In this document: positions 16,305-25,422 of the stretch, piece after piece
How the letters are laid out: every line of letters starts with the position of its first letter
Position numbering within the stretch: position 1 is the stretch's first letter
Assembly (NCBI GenBank): GCA_963921305.4
Contig: CAWUEX030000002.1
Coordinates: 930,001 to 994,000 of the forward strand
Length of the DNA stretch: 64,000 bases
Direction of reading: 5' to 3'
From: CAWUEX02 sp963921305
GTDB lineage: Bacteria > Pseudomonadota > Alphaproteobacteria > Rhodospirillales > Rhodospirillaceae
The notes under the pieces: model-generated
Database searches by the model: none
Told to the model about the DNA's origin: nothing
What the model saw: the letters and a program-made list of their open reading frames with translations, nothing else
Program-made: the position numbers and the translations under genes

Positions 16305-16901
16305 CTAGTCGTTTGAGGGTGGTGTGGGCGGCGGCAACACGTCACTGCGCCGATCGTTGTCGCCATACTTGTCGGCCAACATCCGCAATTGATCGACGAT
16401 TTCGTTGAGCGTGTTGGCTTTCTCAGCGACAACGGGCTTGGAGTCGAACATCTTCGACTCTTTGAGATATTTGGTCAGGGCTTCACTTTGGCGCTGCAAC
16501 GTGCTGACAGAATCCAAAAGTGACCGCGCCTTGGGCGTGTAGCTGTCGTGGACACTGCGTAGATTGCCAAGCAGCATGGTGATCAACGCCTTGATGAACG
16601 GATCGGTCTTTTTCATCTTTTCTGACAACAGGTCGACCGAGATCATTGTCAGCGCGGACTCTTCCAAAGTGAAAGCGGTTGCCATGCGCGGGTTGCCATC
16701 GATCACCGCCATCTCGCCGAACAGTTCACCCTTGCGCAAAGTCGCAAGCGGAACCTTGCGGCCTTCGACTTCACGATAAATGCCGACCGCACCCGAATTG
16801 ACGATGTAAGCGGCATTGCCAACGTCGCCTTGCCGGAACAATGTCGTGCCTTTCGGCTTCGTCACTTTCTCGATGGACTGATCGTCTAAGGATTTGGACA
16901 T
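16305..16901 (-). CDS. Cyclic nucleotide-binding domain protein without DNA-binding domain
   Basis: Residues about 10-115 form a CRP-type cNMP-binding domain with the phosphate-binding cassette GELFGEMAVIDGNPRMATA, including the Glu and Arg that contact the cyclic phosphate. Instead of a helix-turn-helix the C-terminal half is a predicted coiled coil (SLLDSVSTLQRQSEALTKYL, then LNEIVDQLRMLADKY) and a Pro-rich tail. It is probably a cytoplasmic sensor acting through protein contacts. It lies 20 bp downstream of nothing on its strand but just before the methyltransferase gene, and is divergent from dctQ. Confidence 0.85.
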   Translation of the reverse strand: MSKSLDDQSIEKVTKPKGTTLFRQGDVGNAAYIVNSGAVGIYREVEGRKVPLATLRKGELFGEMAVIDGNPRMATAFTLEESALTMISVDLLSEKMKKTDPFIKALITMLLGNLRSVHDSYTPKARSLLDSVSTLQRQSEALTKYLKESKMFDSKPVVAEKANTLNEIVDQLRMLADKYGDNDRRSDVLPPPTPPSND

Positions 16902-17073
16902 GTTGACTGACGAGCCTCAAACAAGCGCCGGAGCAGCTTCCCGGCGCATATTGTAGACGGGACACGGGGCCGCCACAAAGTGTAATACTCTCAAACGAAA
17001 CGGGTTTGGCCCTCTCCATGCAAATTGGTTTAGAGTCAAACACGGGCGTTGCAGATGGGGAGACCTCTAGACC

Positions 17074-17652
17074 TTGTTGATCTGGTTTGTCGGTGCTGTT
17101 GATGCCCTCAATATGTGGGTTGGCCGTTTGGTCGCCTGGCTGACGTTGGGTTGCGTGCTGACCTGTTTTCTTGTGGTGGTGCTGCGCTACGGCTTCTCAA
17201 TCGGGTTCCCATGGATGCAGGAACTCTACGTTTGGCAGCACGCGGCCGTCTTCATGATTGGCGCAGGATTCACGCTTCTGACGGGCGGGCATGTCAGCGT
17301 CGATATTGCCTATTCGCGCTTTGGACCAAGAGCCCAGGCCTGGGTCGACATCCTTGGAACACTCCTGTTCCTGTTGCCGTGGATGGCGGTGCTCGCATGG
17401 ACGTCGAGTCAATTCATCCTGTCGTCCTGGGCGATTCGGGAGCCGTCGTCCCAAGCGGACGGCATGCCGGCGCTCTACCTGCTGAAGACAACGATATGGG
17501 TCTTCTGCGGCGTGGTCACCCTTCAGGGTCTTGCGCTCATTGCACGGCGCGTCCTCTTTCTGTCCGGTGACGACACCTATGCGCCAGGAACGCAACAGAG
17601 TCCCCATCATGGGCCTGAAGACGGGCCCCATCAAAAGCAGACGGGGGCCTAA
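17074..17652 (+). CDS. dctQ: TRAP transporter small permease, DctQ type
   Basis: A 192-aa four-helix membrane protein. It has helices near residues 15-40 (VGRLVAWLTLGCVLTCFLVV), 50-75, 90-112 and 130-155, with the family motif RYGFSIGFPWMQEL. DctQ stabilises the large permease and helps docking of the periplasmic binding protein. The start is a TTG after a GGGGAG site; an ATG at 17113 would truncate helix 1. Its TAA overlaps the ATG of dctM by one base. The cognate binding protein seems to be the convergent dctP gene. Confidence 0.9.
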   Translation: MLIWFVGAVDALNMWVGRLVAWLTLGCVLTCFLVVVLRYGFSIGFPWMQELYVWQHAAVFMIGAGFTLLTGGHVSVDIAYSRFGPRAQAWVDILGTLLFLLPWMAVLAWTSSQFILSSWAIREPSSQADGMPALYLLKTTIWVFCGVVTLQGLALIARRVLFLSGDDTYAPGTQQSPHHGPEDGPHQKQTGA

Positions 17653-19178
17653 TGGGAGAGACACTTGCCGCCCTGATGTTCCTGGCGACCATCTTAGTCG
17701 TGCTCGCGGGCTATCCCGTCGCCTTCACGCTGGCGGGTACCGCACTTGGCTTTGCCCTTCTCGGGATGGCCGCGGGTGTATTTGACCCCAGCCTGCTCGG
17801 CGCTCTGGCCAGCCGATACTTCGGCACCATGACCAACGAGGTTTTGGTCGCGGTCCCCTTGTTCGTTTTCATGGGGGTGATGCTCGAAAGGTCGAAGATC
17901 GCCGAAGAATTGCTGACGACGATGGGGGAGTTGTTCGGCACCTTACGTGGCGGGCTGGGGCTGTCCGTGATTTTGGTTGGCGCAATGCTCGCGGCCTCCA
18001 CCGGTATCGTCGGCGCGACGGTGGTGACCATGGGCCTGCTCAGCCTACCGGTGATGACCCGGGCCGGATACGACCCAAAGCTGGCCACGGGTACAATCTG
18101 TGCGTCGGGTACGCTGGGGCAAATCATCCCGCCGTCGACAGTCCTGATTTTCATGGGCGACATTCTGCAAGGCGCGAACCAGCAAGCCCAGCTGGAGATG
18201 GGGAACTTCTCGCCTGAGCCTCTATCGGTTGGTCAACTCTTTGCCGGGGCCATGCTGCCGGGTCTGATTCTCGTTGCGCTGTACATGGCCTGGGTCGGCT
18301 TTCGGGCGATTACCGCGCCGGAGTCTTGCCCCGCTCTAGAGCTGACCGATGAGCAACGAAAAAGCCTTCCCGGCCGTGTTTTCCGCGCCCTCATTCCACC
18401 CCTCATTCTGATTTTTGCGGTGCTGGGATCGATCCTCGGCGGCATTGCAACGCCAACAGAATCTGCATCCGTCGGTGCGGTTGGAGCGATGGTTCTAGCC
18501 GCGGCAAAGCGCAGCCTGTCGCTAAACGTGCTAACCGCCGTGATGCGCTCGACCCTGACCATCAGCTCGATGGTGTTCGTGATTCTGTTGGGCGCATCGG
18601 TGTTCAGCCTGGTGTTCCGTGGCCTGGGCGGTGAAGACCTGGTTTACGACATCCTGGCGGCCATGCCAGGCGGGACGGCAGGCGCCGTCTTCATCGTGAT
18701 GGTGGTCATTTTCATTCTCGGCTTCTTCCTCGACACGTTCGAGATCATCTTCATCACCGTTCCGATTGCCGCACCCGTTCTGATCCGCCTCGGGGTCGAT
18801 CCGATTTGGCTAGGCGTTATGATCGGCATGAATTTGCAAACCAGCTTTCTGACCCCGCCCTTCGGGTTTGCACTGTTCTATCTGCGCGGTGTGGCCGACA
18901 AAGCCATCCGTACCCTGGACATTTACCGCGGTGCGATTCCGTTTGTCGGGCTTCAGGTCGCTGGCATCGCGTTGCTGTGGACAGTACCCGAGCTGGCGAC
19001 CTGGCTACCCGACGTGCTTTTTACCAGCGGGCCCATCACACCTGCTGAAGCAGTGCCGCTGGACATGGCGCCAACGACCACACCTGGCCAGATCGATCAA
19101 TTTGACGGGCTTTTGGGAGGGCCGGATCAACAATCCACGCCGCCGCTGGACCGGTTCGACAATTTGATTCCCGAATAG
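17652..19178 (+). CDS. dctM: TRAP transporter large permease, DctM type
   Basis: A membrane protein of 508 aa with about 12 hydrophobic segments and the DctM signature regions AASTGIVGATVVTMGLLSLP and ASGTLGQIIPPSTVLI. This subunit forms the sodium-driven transport path for carboxylates. A polar tail of about 60 residues after the last helix (TTTPGQIDQFDGLL and following) is longer than in many homologues. It is co-translated with dctQ. It ends only 4 bp before the stop of the opposite-strand dctP gene, with no visible terminator between. Confidence 0.93.
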   Translation: MGETLAALMFLATILVVLAGYPVAFTLAGTALGFALLGMAAGVFDPSLLGALASRYFGTMTNEVLVAVPLFVFMGVMLERSKIAEELLTTMGELFGTLRGGLGLSVILVGAMLAASTGIVGATVVTMGLLSLPVMTRAGYDPKLATGTICASGTLGQIIPPSTVLIFMGDILQGANQQAQLEMGNFSPEPLSVGQLFAGAMLPGLILVALYMAWVGFRAITAPESCPALELTDEQRKSLPGRVFRALIPPLILIFAVLGSILGGIATPTESASVGAVGAMVLAAAKRSLSLNVLTAVMRSTLTISSMVFVILLGASVFSLVFRGLGGEDLVYDILAAMPGGTAGAVFIVMVVIFILGFFLDTFEIIFITVPIAAPVLIRLGVDPIWLGVMIGMNLQTSFLTPPFGFALFYLRGVADKAIRTLDIYRGAIPFVGLQVAGIALLWTVPELATWLPDVLFTSGPITPAEAVPLDMAPTTTPGQIDQFDGLLGGPDQQSTPPLDRFDNLIPE

Positions 19179-19182
19179 GAAA

Positions 19183-20337
19183 TTAGCTCAGACCAAAGTC
19201 GAAGGGCAGACGGCGAGCATTGATGAAGGCCTGCTCGCCGATGCGCGTCCACGGCATGATGTCTTTGCGGAAGGCGAGGAAGTCTTCGACAATGCGCCGC
19301 ACGATCGGCGTGCCGTCCTCGTACACTTCATTAAGCACCTCATTCGCGGCGCGGCCACAGGCCATCAGCACGTCTTCGGGCAGGGCCCGCACTTGAACCC
19401 CATGTTCTTCAACTAAAGTCCTGAGCGCCGGACCGGACCGGGCATTGTATTCAGCCAACATGTCTTGGTTCGCAGCGTCACACGCGGCTTTGACGATGGC
19501 TTGTAGCTCCGCACTTAACGACTGCCACGCCTGCTCGTTGATGGTGAGCTGCAGGGCCGCACCCGGCTCGTGATAGCCGTAGGAGTAATAGAATTTGCAG
19601 ACCTGATAAAATCCCAACGACAGGTCGTTGTAAGGCCCGACCCATTCCGCCCCATCCACAGCGCCGGACTGAAGAGCGGGAAAGATTTCGCCGCCGGCCA
19701 GCACCACAGGAGTCGCACCGAGCTTTTGCAAGATCTTGCCTTGGTTCCCCGGCGCGCGGAATTTCAGACCTTGGAAATCATCAATGCTGCGGATTTCCTC
19801 GCGGAACCACCCCAGCATCTGCGTGCCCGTATTTCCGGCGAGGAAACCGCGAATGCCGAACGGTGCGTACATTTCATCCCAGAGCTTCTGGCCATTGCCG
19901 TACCCAACCCAGGCTTCAATCTCATTGGCGGTGAACCCCCAGGGAAACGACGTGTAGAACGCGCAGCCTTCCGACTTACCCAGGTGGTAGTAGGACGCAT
20001 CATGACCCAATTGAGCTGTCCCCTCGGCCACGGCGTCGAACACACCCAATGCGGGCACCAGTTCATTCGCGGCATAGACCTTGACGGTAATGCGCCCGCC
20101 CGACAGCTGCGTAATGCGTTCGGCAAGGCGTTCGGCGCCCGTGCCGAGACCGGGCAGGCCCTTGGGCCAGCTTGTGACCATGCGCCATTCCTGCAGACCT
20201 TGAGAAATGGCGGGCGCGGCAAAAGTAGCCGAGGTGGCCGCAGTACCGGCTGCGGCCGAGCGCGTGAGGAAGGTGCGGCGCTTCAGGGAGCCGCGGGATC
20301 CGGACTTGCGGGTATCTGCCGTCAACTGACCGTCCAA
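19183..20337 (-). CDS. dctP: TRAP substrate-binding protein, TakP-like (2-oxo monocarboxylate type)
   Basis: A 384-aa periplasmic binding protein with a Tat signal (KRRTFLTRSAAAGTAATSA). The mature start EWRMVTSWPKGLPGLGTGAE and the ligand region GGEIFPALQSGAVDGAEWVG match the TakP-type branch that binds 2-oxo acids such as pyruvate and 2-oxobutyrate together with a cation. The start codon appears to be TTG at 20337, 16 nt inside korB, so it is translated together with korAB. This supports a 2-oxoacid ligand. It faces dctQM tail to tail, unusual because dctPQM are normally one operon. Confidence 0.9.
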   Translation of the reverse strand: MDGQLTADTRKSGSRGSLKRRTFLTRSAAAGTAATSATFAAPAISQGLQEWRMVTSWPKGLPGLGTGAERLAERITQLSGGRITVKVYAANELVPALGVFDAVAEGTAQLGHDASYYHLGKSEGCAFYTSFPWGFTANEIEAWVGYGNGQKLWDEMYAPFGIRGFLAGNTGTQMLGWFREEIRSIDDFQGLKFRAPGNQGKILQKLGATPVVLAGGEIFPALQSGAVDGAEWVGPYNDLSLGFYQVCKFYYSYGYHEPGAALQLTINEQAWQSLSAELQAIVKAACDAANQDMLAEYNARSGPALRTLVEEHGVQVRALPEDVLMACGRAANEVLNEVYEDGTPIVRRIVEDFLAFRKDIMPWTRIGEQAFINARRLPFDFGLS

Positions 20338-21344
20338 GTGTTGCCGCCGCGCAGCAAGGCGTCGATGTCGCCGAGACCTTTCTCTTTTGCCGCATCGACC
20401 TGACCTTTAACCGCCTGCTCATAGGACGGCGCGGGATCACAATAGATTACGCCCAAGGCAACAGGCATGCTGGGCGGCTTCATAGCGACCAAAAGGCTGG
20501 CAAGGACATGATTGGTTTCGTCATGAACCAAGATGTCGTCTTCGGTGATACCGTTTTCGCCGATGGTGACGGTCTCAAGCTCAAAGGCGCCGGGCTTCAA
20601 CCGCAGACCTTTATCGCCATCTGCGCCGTAAATCAGCTTCTCGCCGTGGCGCACGTGAATTTGGCTTTCTTTTGCGACCTGTTTATCGGTGAAGTGCGCG
20701 AAGGCGTCGTCGTTAAACACGATACAATTCTGAATGATCTCAACGAACGACGCACCCTTATGATCCCGGGCCCGGGTAAACACCTCGCCAAGCTCCTTCG
20801 CTTGAATGTCAATGCCACGGGCGACAAAGCGGGCGTTGCAGCCCAGCGCGAACGTACACGCATCGACGGGCGCATCGACGGAGCCCAGGGGCGAAGACGG
20901 CGACTTCTGCCCCAGACGTGACGTCGGTGAATACTGACCCTTAGTTAGGCCGTAGATCTCGTTGTTGAACAGCAGGAACTGGACATCGACGTTGCGGCGC
21001 AACAGGTGCAGCAGGTGATTGCCGCCGATCGACAGTGCATCGCCGTCACCGGACACAACCCAGACATCGAGATCGGGATTTGCGAGCTTCACACCAGAAG
21101 CGATAGCGGGCGCACGGCCATGAATGGTGTGGAAACCGTATGTCGCCATGTAATACGGAAACCGCGCGGCGCAGCCGATGCCGGAGACAAAGACGGTGTT
21201 GTCCGGCTGCGCGCCCATTTTGGCCAGCGCCATCTGCACAGCTTTGAGGATGGCATAGTCGCCGCACCCAGGACACCAGCGGACTTCTTGGTCCGATGCG
21301 AAGTCCTTCGGCTTCAACTGCGACGGTTCGACTTGAACGTTCAT
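20322..21344 (-). CDS. korB: 2-oxoacid:ferredoxin oxidoreductase, beta subunit
   Basis: The thiamine diphosphate subunit (340 aa). It has WCPGCGDYAILKA at residues 23-35, a cysteine motif typical of KorB; the TPP-binding GDGDALSIGGNH near residue 100; and the LLFNNEIYGLTKGQ loop after it. With KorA it converts 2-oxoglutarate (or another 2-oxo acid) and CoA to acyl-CoA, CO2 and reduced ferredoxin. It lies 37 bp after korA and overlaps dctP. The candidate electron acceptor fdxA is 23 kb away. Confidence 0.93.
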   Translation of the reverse strand: MNVQVEPSQLKPKDFASDQEVRWCPGCGDYAILKAVQMALAKMGAQPDNTVFVSGIGCAARFPYYMATYGFHTIHGRAPAIASGVKLANPDLDVWVVSGDGDALSIGGNHLLHLLRRNVDVQFLLFNNEIYGLTKGQYSPTSRLGQKSPSSPLGSVDAPVDACTFALGCNARFVARGIDIQAKELGEVFTRARDHKGASFVEIIQNCIVFNDDAFAHFTDKQVAKESQIHVRHGEKLIYGADGDKGLRLKPGAFELETVTIGENGITEDDILVHDETNHVLASLLVAMKPPSMPVALGVIYCDPAPSYEQAVKGQVDAAKEKGLGDIDALLRGGNTWTVS

Positions 21345-21381
21345 ATTTTCTCTCTTTCCGAGTCAGGCCTGGCTGCGCGAC

Positions 21382-23268
21382 TCAGTTTTGCAACCGCGTG
21401 CGGATGGCGTCTTCAATTTCACGAATGGTCAGAGGTTGCCCCGTAACTTTCAGGTGGCCCTCGATATCCTGACGCGTCTGGCTGCGCAGGAAGGTTAGCA
21501 TCTGTCCGTTGTTCATCTCCGCAACCAGAACCTGATCGTATTTCTCCAGCAACTCAACGAGGTTGGATGGTTGCGGCCATAGATAGCGGACATGTATGTG
21601 GGACACATCCAGACCAGCGTCGCGCATGTTACAGACCGCGCGATTAATCGGACCAAAGGTCGAGCCCCAGCCGACAACGGCGAGGCGCCCGCCTTCGCTA
21701 CCGGTTTCGACCTGCTGCAATGGAATGTCCTTTGCAATGCCCTCAATCTTGGCCGTGCGCAAATCTGTCATGCGTTGGTGATTGTCTGGGTCGTAAGAGA
21801 TGTTGCCGGAACCGTCGGCTTTCTCGATCCCACCAATCCGGTGCGTCAGGCCCGGTGTTCCCGGCTTAACCCATGGACGGGCAAGGGTATCGGCGTTGCG
21901 GGAGAACGGCTGGAAGCCCTCAGTTTCTTCGGTGAAGGTCACCGGGAATGGCTCATACTCGGAGATGGAGGGAATCAGCCACGGTTCAGCGGCATTGGCA
22001 ATATAGCCATCGGACAAGATAAACACCGGCGTCATGTACTTGGTCGCGAGACGCACCGCTTCAATGGCGGTTTCGAAACAGTCCCCAGGGGACCGCGCGG
22101 ACAGCACGGGTAGAGGCGCATCCCCGTTACGGCCCCAAACCGCCAGATACAGGTCCGATTGCTCCGTTTTGGTTGGCATGCCGGTTGACGGACCCGCGCG
22201 TTGGGTATCGACAATGACCAGCGGCAACTCCGTCGAAATCGCCAAACCGATGGCTTCCGTCTTCAGCGCTACACCGGGACCGGAACTGGCCGTGACGCCC
22301 ATGGTGCCCGCATAGGACGCACCGATGGCCGAACACGCCGCAGCAATTTCGTCTTCAGCCTGGAATGTGGTGACACCGAAGTGTTTCAGGCGAGACAGGA
22401 TGTGCAGGATCGGTGAGGACGGCGTGATCGGGTAGGAACAAAACGTCATGTCCAACCCGGCCAGCTTGCAGCCCGCCACCAGCCCCCAAGATAAAGCCTC
22501 GGCGCCAGTGACCAGGCGGTATTCGCCGGGCTGAAACTCCATCGCTTCCATTTGGGTGCGCGGAATTTCTCCGGACAGCTCAGCCGTTTCGCCATATGCA
22601 TGACCCGCCTTGAGGGCAGCGATATTGGCTTGCGCGATGGGGGAGTCGGCCCCGAACTTCTTTTTGACGAAGGCTTCTGTGGCATCGACCGAACGGCCGT
22701 ACATCCACGAGACCAAACCAAGCGTCCACATATTCTTGGCGCGCAGCGCTTCTTTCTGGGTGACATCAAATGGCTTGGTGGCTTCTAGGGTGAGAGCCGA
22801 GACGTCAATTTCAATGGTGCGGTATTCGCCGAGCGTCTTGTCTTCACGCGGATCGAGATCGAAACCAGCCTTTTTGAGATTGCGCTCGTTGAAACTGCCG
22901 GTATCTAGGAGAATCACGCCACCGGTGCGGACATCCTTGTAATTTACTTTGAGTGCGGCGGGGTTCAACGCGACCAGCACGTCGGGTGCATCACCGGAGG
23001 TTTTGATCTTGCGTGAGCCAAATTTGATCTGAAATGCGGAGACACCGTAGGTGGTGCCGACCGGCGCGCGGATTTCAGCTGGAAAATCCGGAAACGTGGC
23101 CAACGAATTGAAATCGAGCGCAGTCGCCTGCGAAAACTGAGCACCAAGCAGCTGCACCCCGTCACCGGAGTCACCGGCGAACCGGACGACGATGGAGTCC
23201 GTGTCTGCCCCAGACATAGGGGCGGCCTCGGGCTGGTCACCCTTCTTGGGATCGGTCTGTAAATTCAT
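21382..23268 (-). CDS. korA: 2-oxoacid:ferredoxin oxidoreductase, alpha subunit (gamma-alpha fusion)
   Basis: A 628-aa fused subunit. The N-terminal gamma-type domain (residues about 25-210) starts VRFAGDSGDGVQLLG. The pyrimidine-binding alpha domain follows, with SGPGVALKTEAIGLA and QRAGPSTGMPTKTEQSDLY near residues 330-370. A C-terminal transketolase-like domain III ends the chain. The PSTG-x-PT-x-TEQ motif is diagnostic for the two-subunit KorAB enzymes of aerobic bacteria. It heads the korA-korB-dctP operon and is preceded by a 146-bp gap after metC that could hold a promoter. Confidence 0.93.
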   Translation of the reverse strand: MNLQTDPKKGDQPEAAPMSGADTDSIVVRFAGDSGDGVQLLGAQFSQATALDFNSLATFPDFPAEIRAPVGTTYGVSAFQIKFGSRKIKTSGDAPDVLVALNPAALKVNYKDVRTGGVILLDTGSFNERNLKKAGFDLDPREDKTLGEYRTIEIDVSALTLEATKPFDVTQKEALRAKNMWTLGLVSWMYGRSVDATEAFVKKKFGADSPIAQANIAALKAGHAYGETAELSGEIPRTQMEAMEFQPGEYRLVTGAEALSWGLVAGCKLAGLDMTFCSYPITPSSPILHILSRLKHFGVTTFQAEDEIAAACSAIGASYAGTMGVTASSGPGVALKTEAIGLAISTELPLVIVDTQRAGPSTGMPTKTEQSDLYLAVWGRNGDAPLPVLSARSPGDCFETAIEAVRLATKYMTPVFILSDGYIANAAEPWLIPSISEYEPFPVTFTEETEGFQPFSRNADTLARPWVKPGTPGLTHRIGGIEKADGSGNISYDPDNHQRMTDLRTAKIEGIAKDIPLQQVETGSEGGRLAVVGWGSTFGPINRAVCNMRDAGLDVSHIHVRYLWPQPSNLVELLEKYDQVLVAEMNNGQMLTFLRSQTRQDIEGHLKVTGQPLTIREIEDAIRTRLQN

Positions 23269-23414
23269 AGAAGAGGGGTCCTCTCAACCTCGGGACCGCG
23301 GGCGCGTAAGGACCGCTATTGCATAATCTTCGTTATTTATAAGGCGTTTGCGGGGGCAAGAACACCCAATTAACGGACCGACCGACTGATGAAACCTCGC
23401 CAAACGACAAGGCT

Positions 23415-24605
23415 TTAAGAACCGAGGACCTGGTTGAAGCGCTCAAAGCCGGCGGTCAGGTCGTCGATCAGATCTGCTGGGTCCTCGAGGCCGATATGCA
23501 GACGCAAACCGGGTTCGGGCTCCGTCCACTTGGTCGCGGTCCGGCAATGATCCGGTGACGATGCGCAGATCAGGCTTTCGTAACCGCCCCAGGAGTAGCC
23601 TAGGGGAAAATAGTGCAACCCGTCGATCATAGCGTAGACGGCGTCCCGCGAGGTCTTATGTAGGACCACCCCAAACAGACCGCTTGCACCAGAGAAGTCG
23701 CGTTTCCAGATGTCATGGCCAGGGTCCTCCGGAAGGGCGGGGTAAAGCACCCGCTTGACCTCGGGCCGCTGTTGGAACCAGCGCGCGATTTGCAAGGCGT
23801 TTTCCTGATGCTGACGCAGGCGCACGGCAAGCGTGCGGATGCCTCGCGTGCCCAGATAGGCATCATCCGGCCCGACGGCGACGCCAAGCTGCTGACGCCC
23901 TTTGTATAGTGTGGGGAAATGCCGCTCGACAGCGGTCATGCTGCCCAAGAGAGCGTCAGAATGCCCAACGACATACTTCGTACAGGCCTGAATAGAGACG
24001 TCGGCGCCCAACGTGAGTGGCTTGTGAAACAACGGGGACGCCCAGGTGTTGTCGATCATCACAACGACGTCTGACTTGGCACCGTGGGCGGCGACCGAAA
24101 TGGCCGGTAAATCTTGCACTTCAAAGGTGTGAGACCCCGGACTTTCCGTGAAGACGACCGCGGTGTTCGGCTGAATCAGTTTGGCTATACCATCACCGAT
24201 CAGCGGATCGTAGTAGGTGGTTTCAACGCCGTAGCGAGCCAGCGTTCCATCACAAAAATTCCGCGTCGGCTCATAGACGGAGTCGGTCATGAGGAGATGA
24301 TCGCCGGCCTTCAGAAACGACAACAGCGCCGTCGTCACGGCACCAAGACCGGAGGGGGCGAGAACCGTGTCGAACCCCTGCTCCAGATCGGTAATAGCTT
24401 CTTCAAGCGTCCAAGTCGTTGGCGTGCCTTTGCGGCCGTAGAACAAAACCTTCTCTTGATTGCCGACGGCACCATCTGCGGCGGTCTGCATGGCGGTGCT
24501 GTCGTTAAAGACAATCGTCGACGCCCGATACACGGGTGTATTGACGATGCCATGGCGGCGTGCGTTTTCCCCGCCACTGTGAACGACCTTTGTATCTTCT
24601 TTCAT
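23415..24605 (-). CDS. metC: Cystathionine beta-lyase (PLP-dependent), MetC-like
   Basis: A 396-aa fold type I PLP enzyme of the Cys/Met metabolism family. It has the phosphate-contact YGRKGTPT near residue 57, APSGLGAV near residue 83, the PLP-nitrogen Asp in MIDNTWASPLF, and the Schiff-base Lys210 in TKYVVGHSD. MetC cleaves cystathionine to homocysteine, pyruvate and ammonia. The ATG at 24605 is preferred, as the 49 codons upstream do not resemble the family. The pyruvate product is of interest beside the 2-oxoacid genes. Methionine gamma-lyase is an alternative. Confidence 0.9.
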   Translation of the reverse strand: MKEDTKVVHSGGENARRHGIVNTPVYRASTIVFNDSTAMQTAADGAVGNQEKVLFYGRKGTPTTWTLEEAITDLEQGFDTVLAPSGLGAVTTALLSFLKAGDHLLMTDSVYEPTRNFCDGTLARYGVETTYYDPLIGDGIAKLIQPNTAVVFTESPGSHTFEVQDLPAISVAAHGAKSDVVVMIDNTWASPLFHKPLTLGADVSIQACTKYVVGHSDALLGSMTAVERHFPTLYKGRQQLGVAVGPDDAYLGTRGIRTLAVRLRQHQENALQIARWFQQRPEVKRVLYPALPEDPGHDIWKRDFSGASGLFGVVLHKTSRDAVYAMIDGLHYFPLGYSWGGYESLICASSPDHCRTATKWTEPEPGLRLHIGLEDPADLIDDLTAGFERFNQVLGS

Positions 24606-24657
24606 AACGCGGTTCCGGAACACGATTTCGGGGATTGCGGCTGGCGTAAGCAAACCG

Positions 24658-25338
24658 TCATTTGATGCGCATGTATACCCAATCTTCGACGTGAGGGTCA
24701 CCGGTGGGCGCTTCGCCGGGCGGGGCGAACCACATGTACGTGCGCTCACCATGCAAGTCTGGCTGGATTCTCAAGACCGCATCGACTTTCATGGTATCGG
24801 GCGAGTCTCGCTGGGGAAACGCGCAAGCACCGGCTTGATTGCGACCCGTAAATCCTTGGCCGGACGCGCGGAAGATAATGTCACAGCCCTCCGGATAGCC
24901 GCGCAAATCGGCGGGTGTAATCGCCCGGGTGCGCGGATCGGGCGTGATGACACCGTCGAGAATCGCCCGTCCGCCGTCTCTCAACGTGTAAAATTCCATG
25001 ACGATGCCGGCGGCAGACGGTGTGTAGGCCCACACCCTTTGACCGGATATAGCGCCGTCGGCGTTGTCATGGCGCCATTCGACATAAACCGTTTCACCCG
25101 GAATGTTCGGCATATCCACCGCCGTGGCGAACATGTGGTGGACTTCACGCTGTTCGACAGGCAGAGAGTCCCATTCGGAGGTCGTGCTGCGCGCGGCGCG
25201 CACCTGCGGCAGGTTTGTGTATTCTCCTGCCAACAGCCGCACCAAAGCATCGACATCCGACTCATCAGCTCCGTTCACGGCTGTCGTATGAACGCACGCT
25301 GTTACGAAAACGGCGGTGACCAACTGGGCAAGCTTCAT
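24658..25338 (-). CDS. CpcT/CpeT-like putative lipoprotein
   Basis: The ATG at 25338 begins a short signal with a lipobox (FVTAC), so the protein is probably a lipoprotein of about 210 residues. The mature part (LVRLLAGEYTNLPQVRAA, then TVYVEWRHDN, GYPEGCDIIFRASGQGFTG and a final VEDWVYMRIK) follows the CpcT/CpeT pattern. That is a small beta-barrel family named after cyanobacterial phycobilin lyases but also found in heterotrophs, where its role is unknown. It is a distant relative of the two genes at 35.7-37.8 kb. Downstream of TonB receptor 1 but separated from it by a strong terminator. Confidence 0.7.
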   Translation of the reverse strand: MKLAQLVTAVFVTACVHTTAVNGADESDVDALVRLLAGEYTNLPQVRAARSTTSEWDSLPVEQREVHHMFATAVDMPNIPGETVYVEWRHDNADGAISGQRVWAYTPSAAGIVMEFYTLRDGGRAILDGVITPDPRTRAITPADLRGYPEGCDIIFRASGQGFTGRNQAGACAFPQRDSPDTMKVDAVLRIQPDLHGERTYMWFAPPGEAPTGDPHVEDWVYMRIK

Positions 25339-25371
25339 AGCCTCTCTCCCACGCTCTTGCGCCACCATAGC

Positions 25372-25402
25372 AAAACGCCCCGGACGATGTCCGGGGCGTT
25401 TT
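25372..25402. terminator. Strong bidirectional-type terminator after TonB receptor 1
   Basis: AAAACGCCCCGGAC and GTCCGGGGCGTTTT pair perfectly over 14 bp around a 3-nt loop. It lies 20 bp past the stop of the minus-strand receptor gene and ends its transcript. Confidence 0.9.
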
Positions 25403-25422
25403 CCGAGATTAATGTGATCGGC

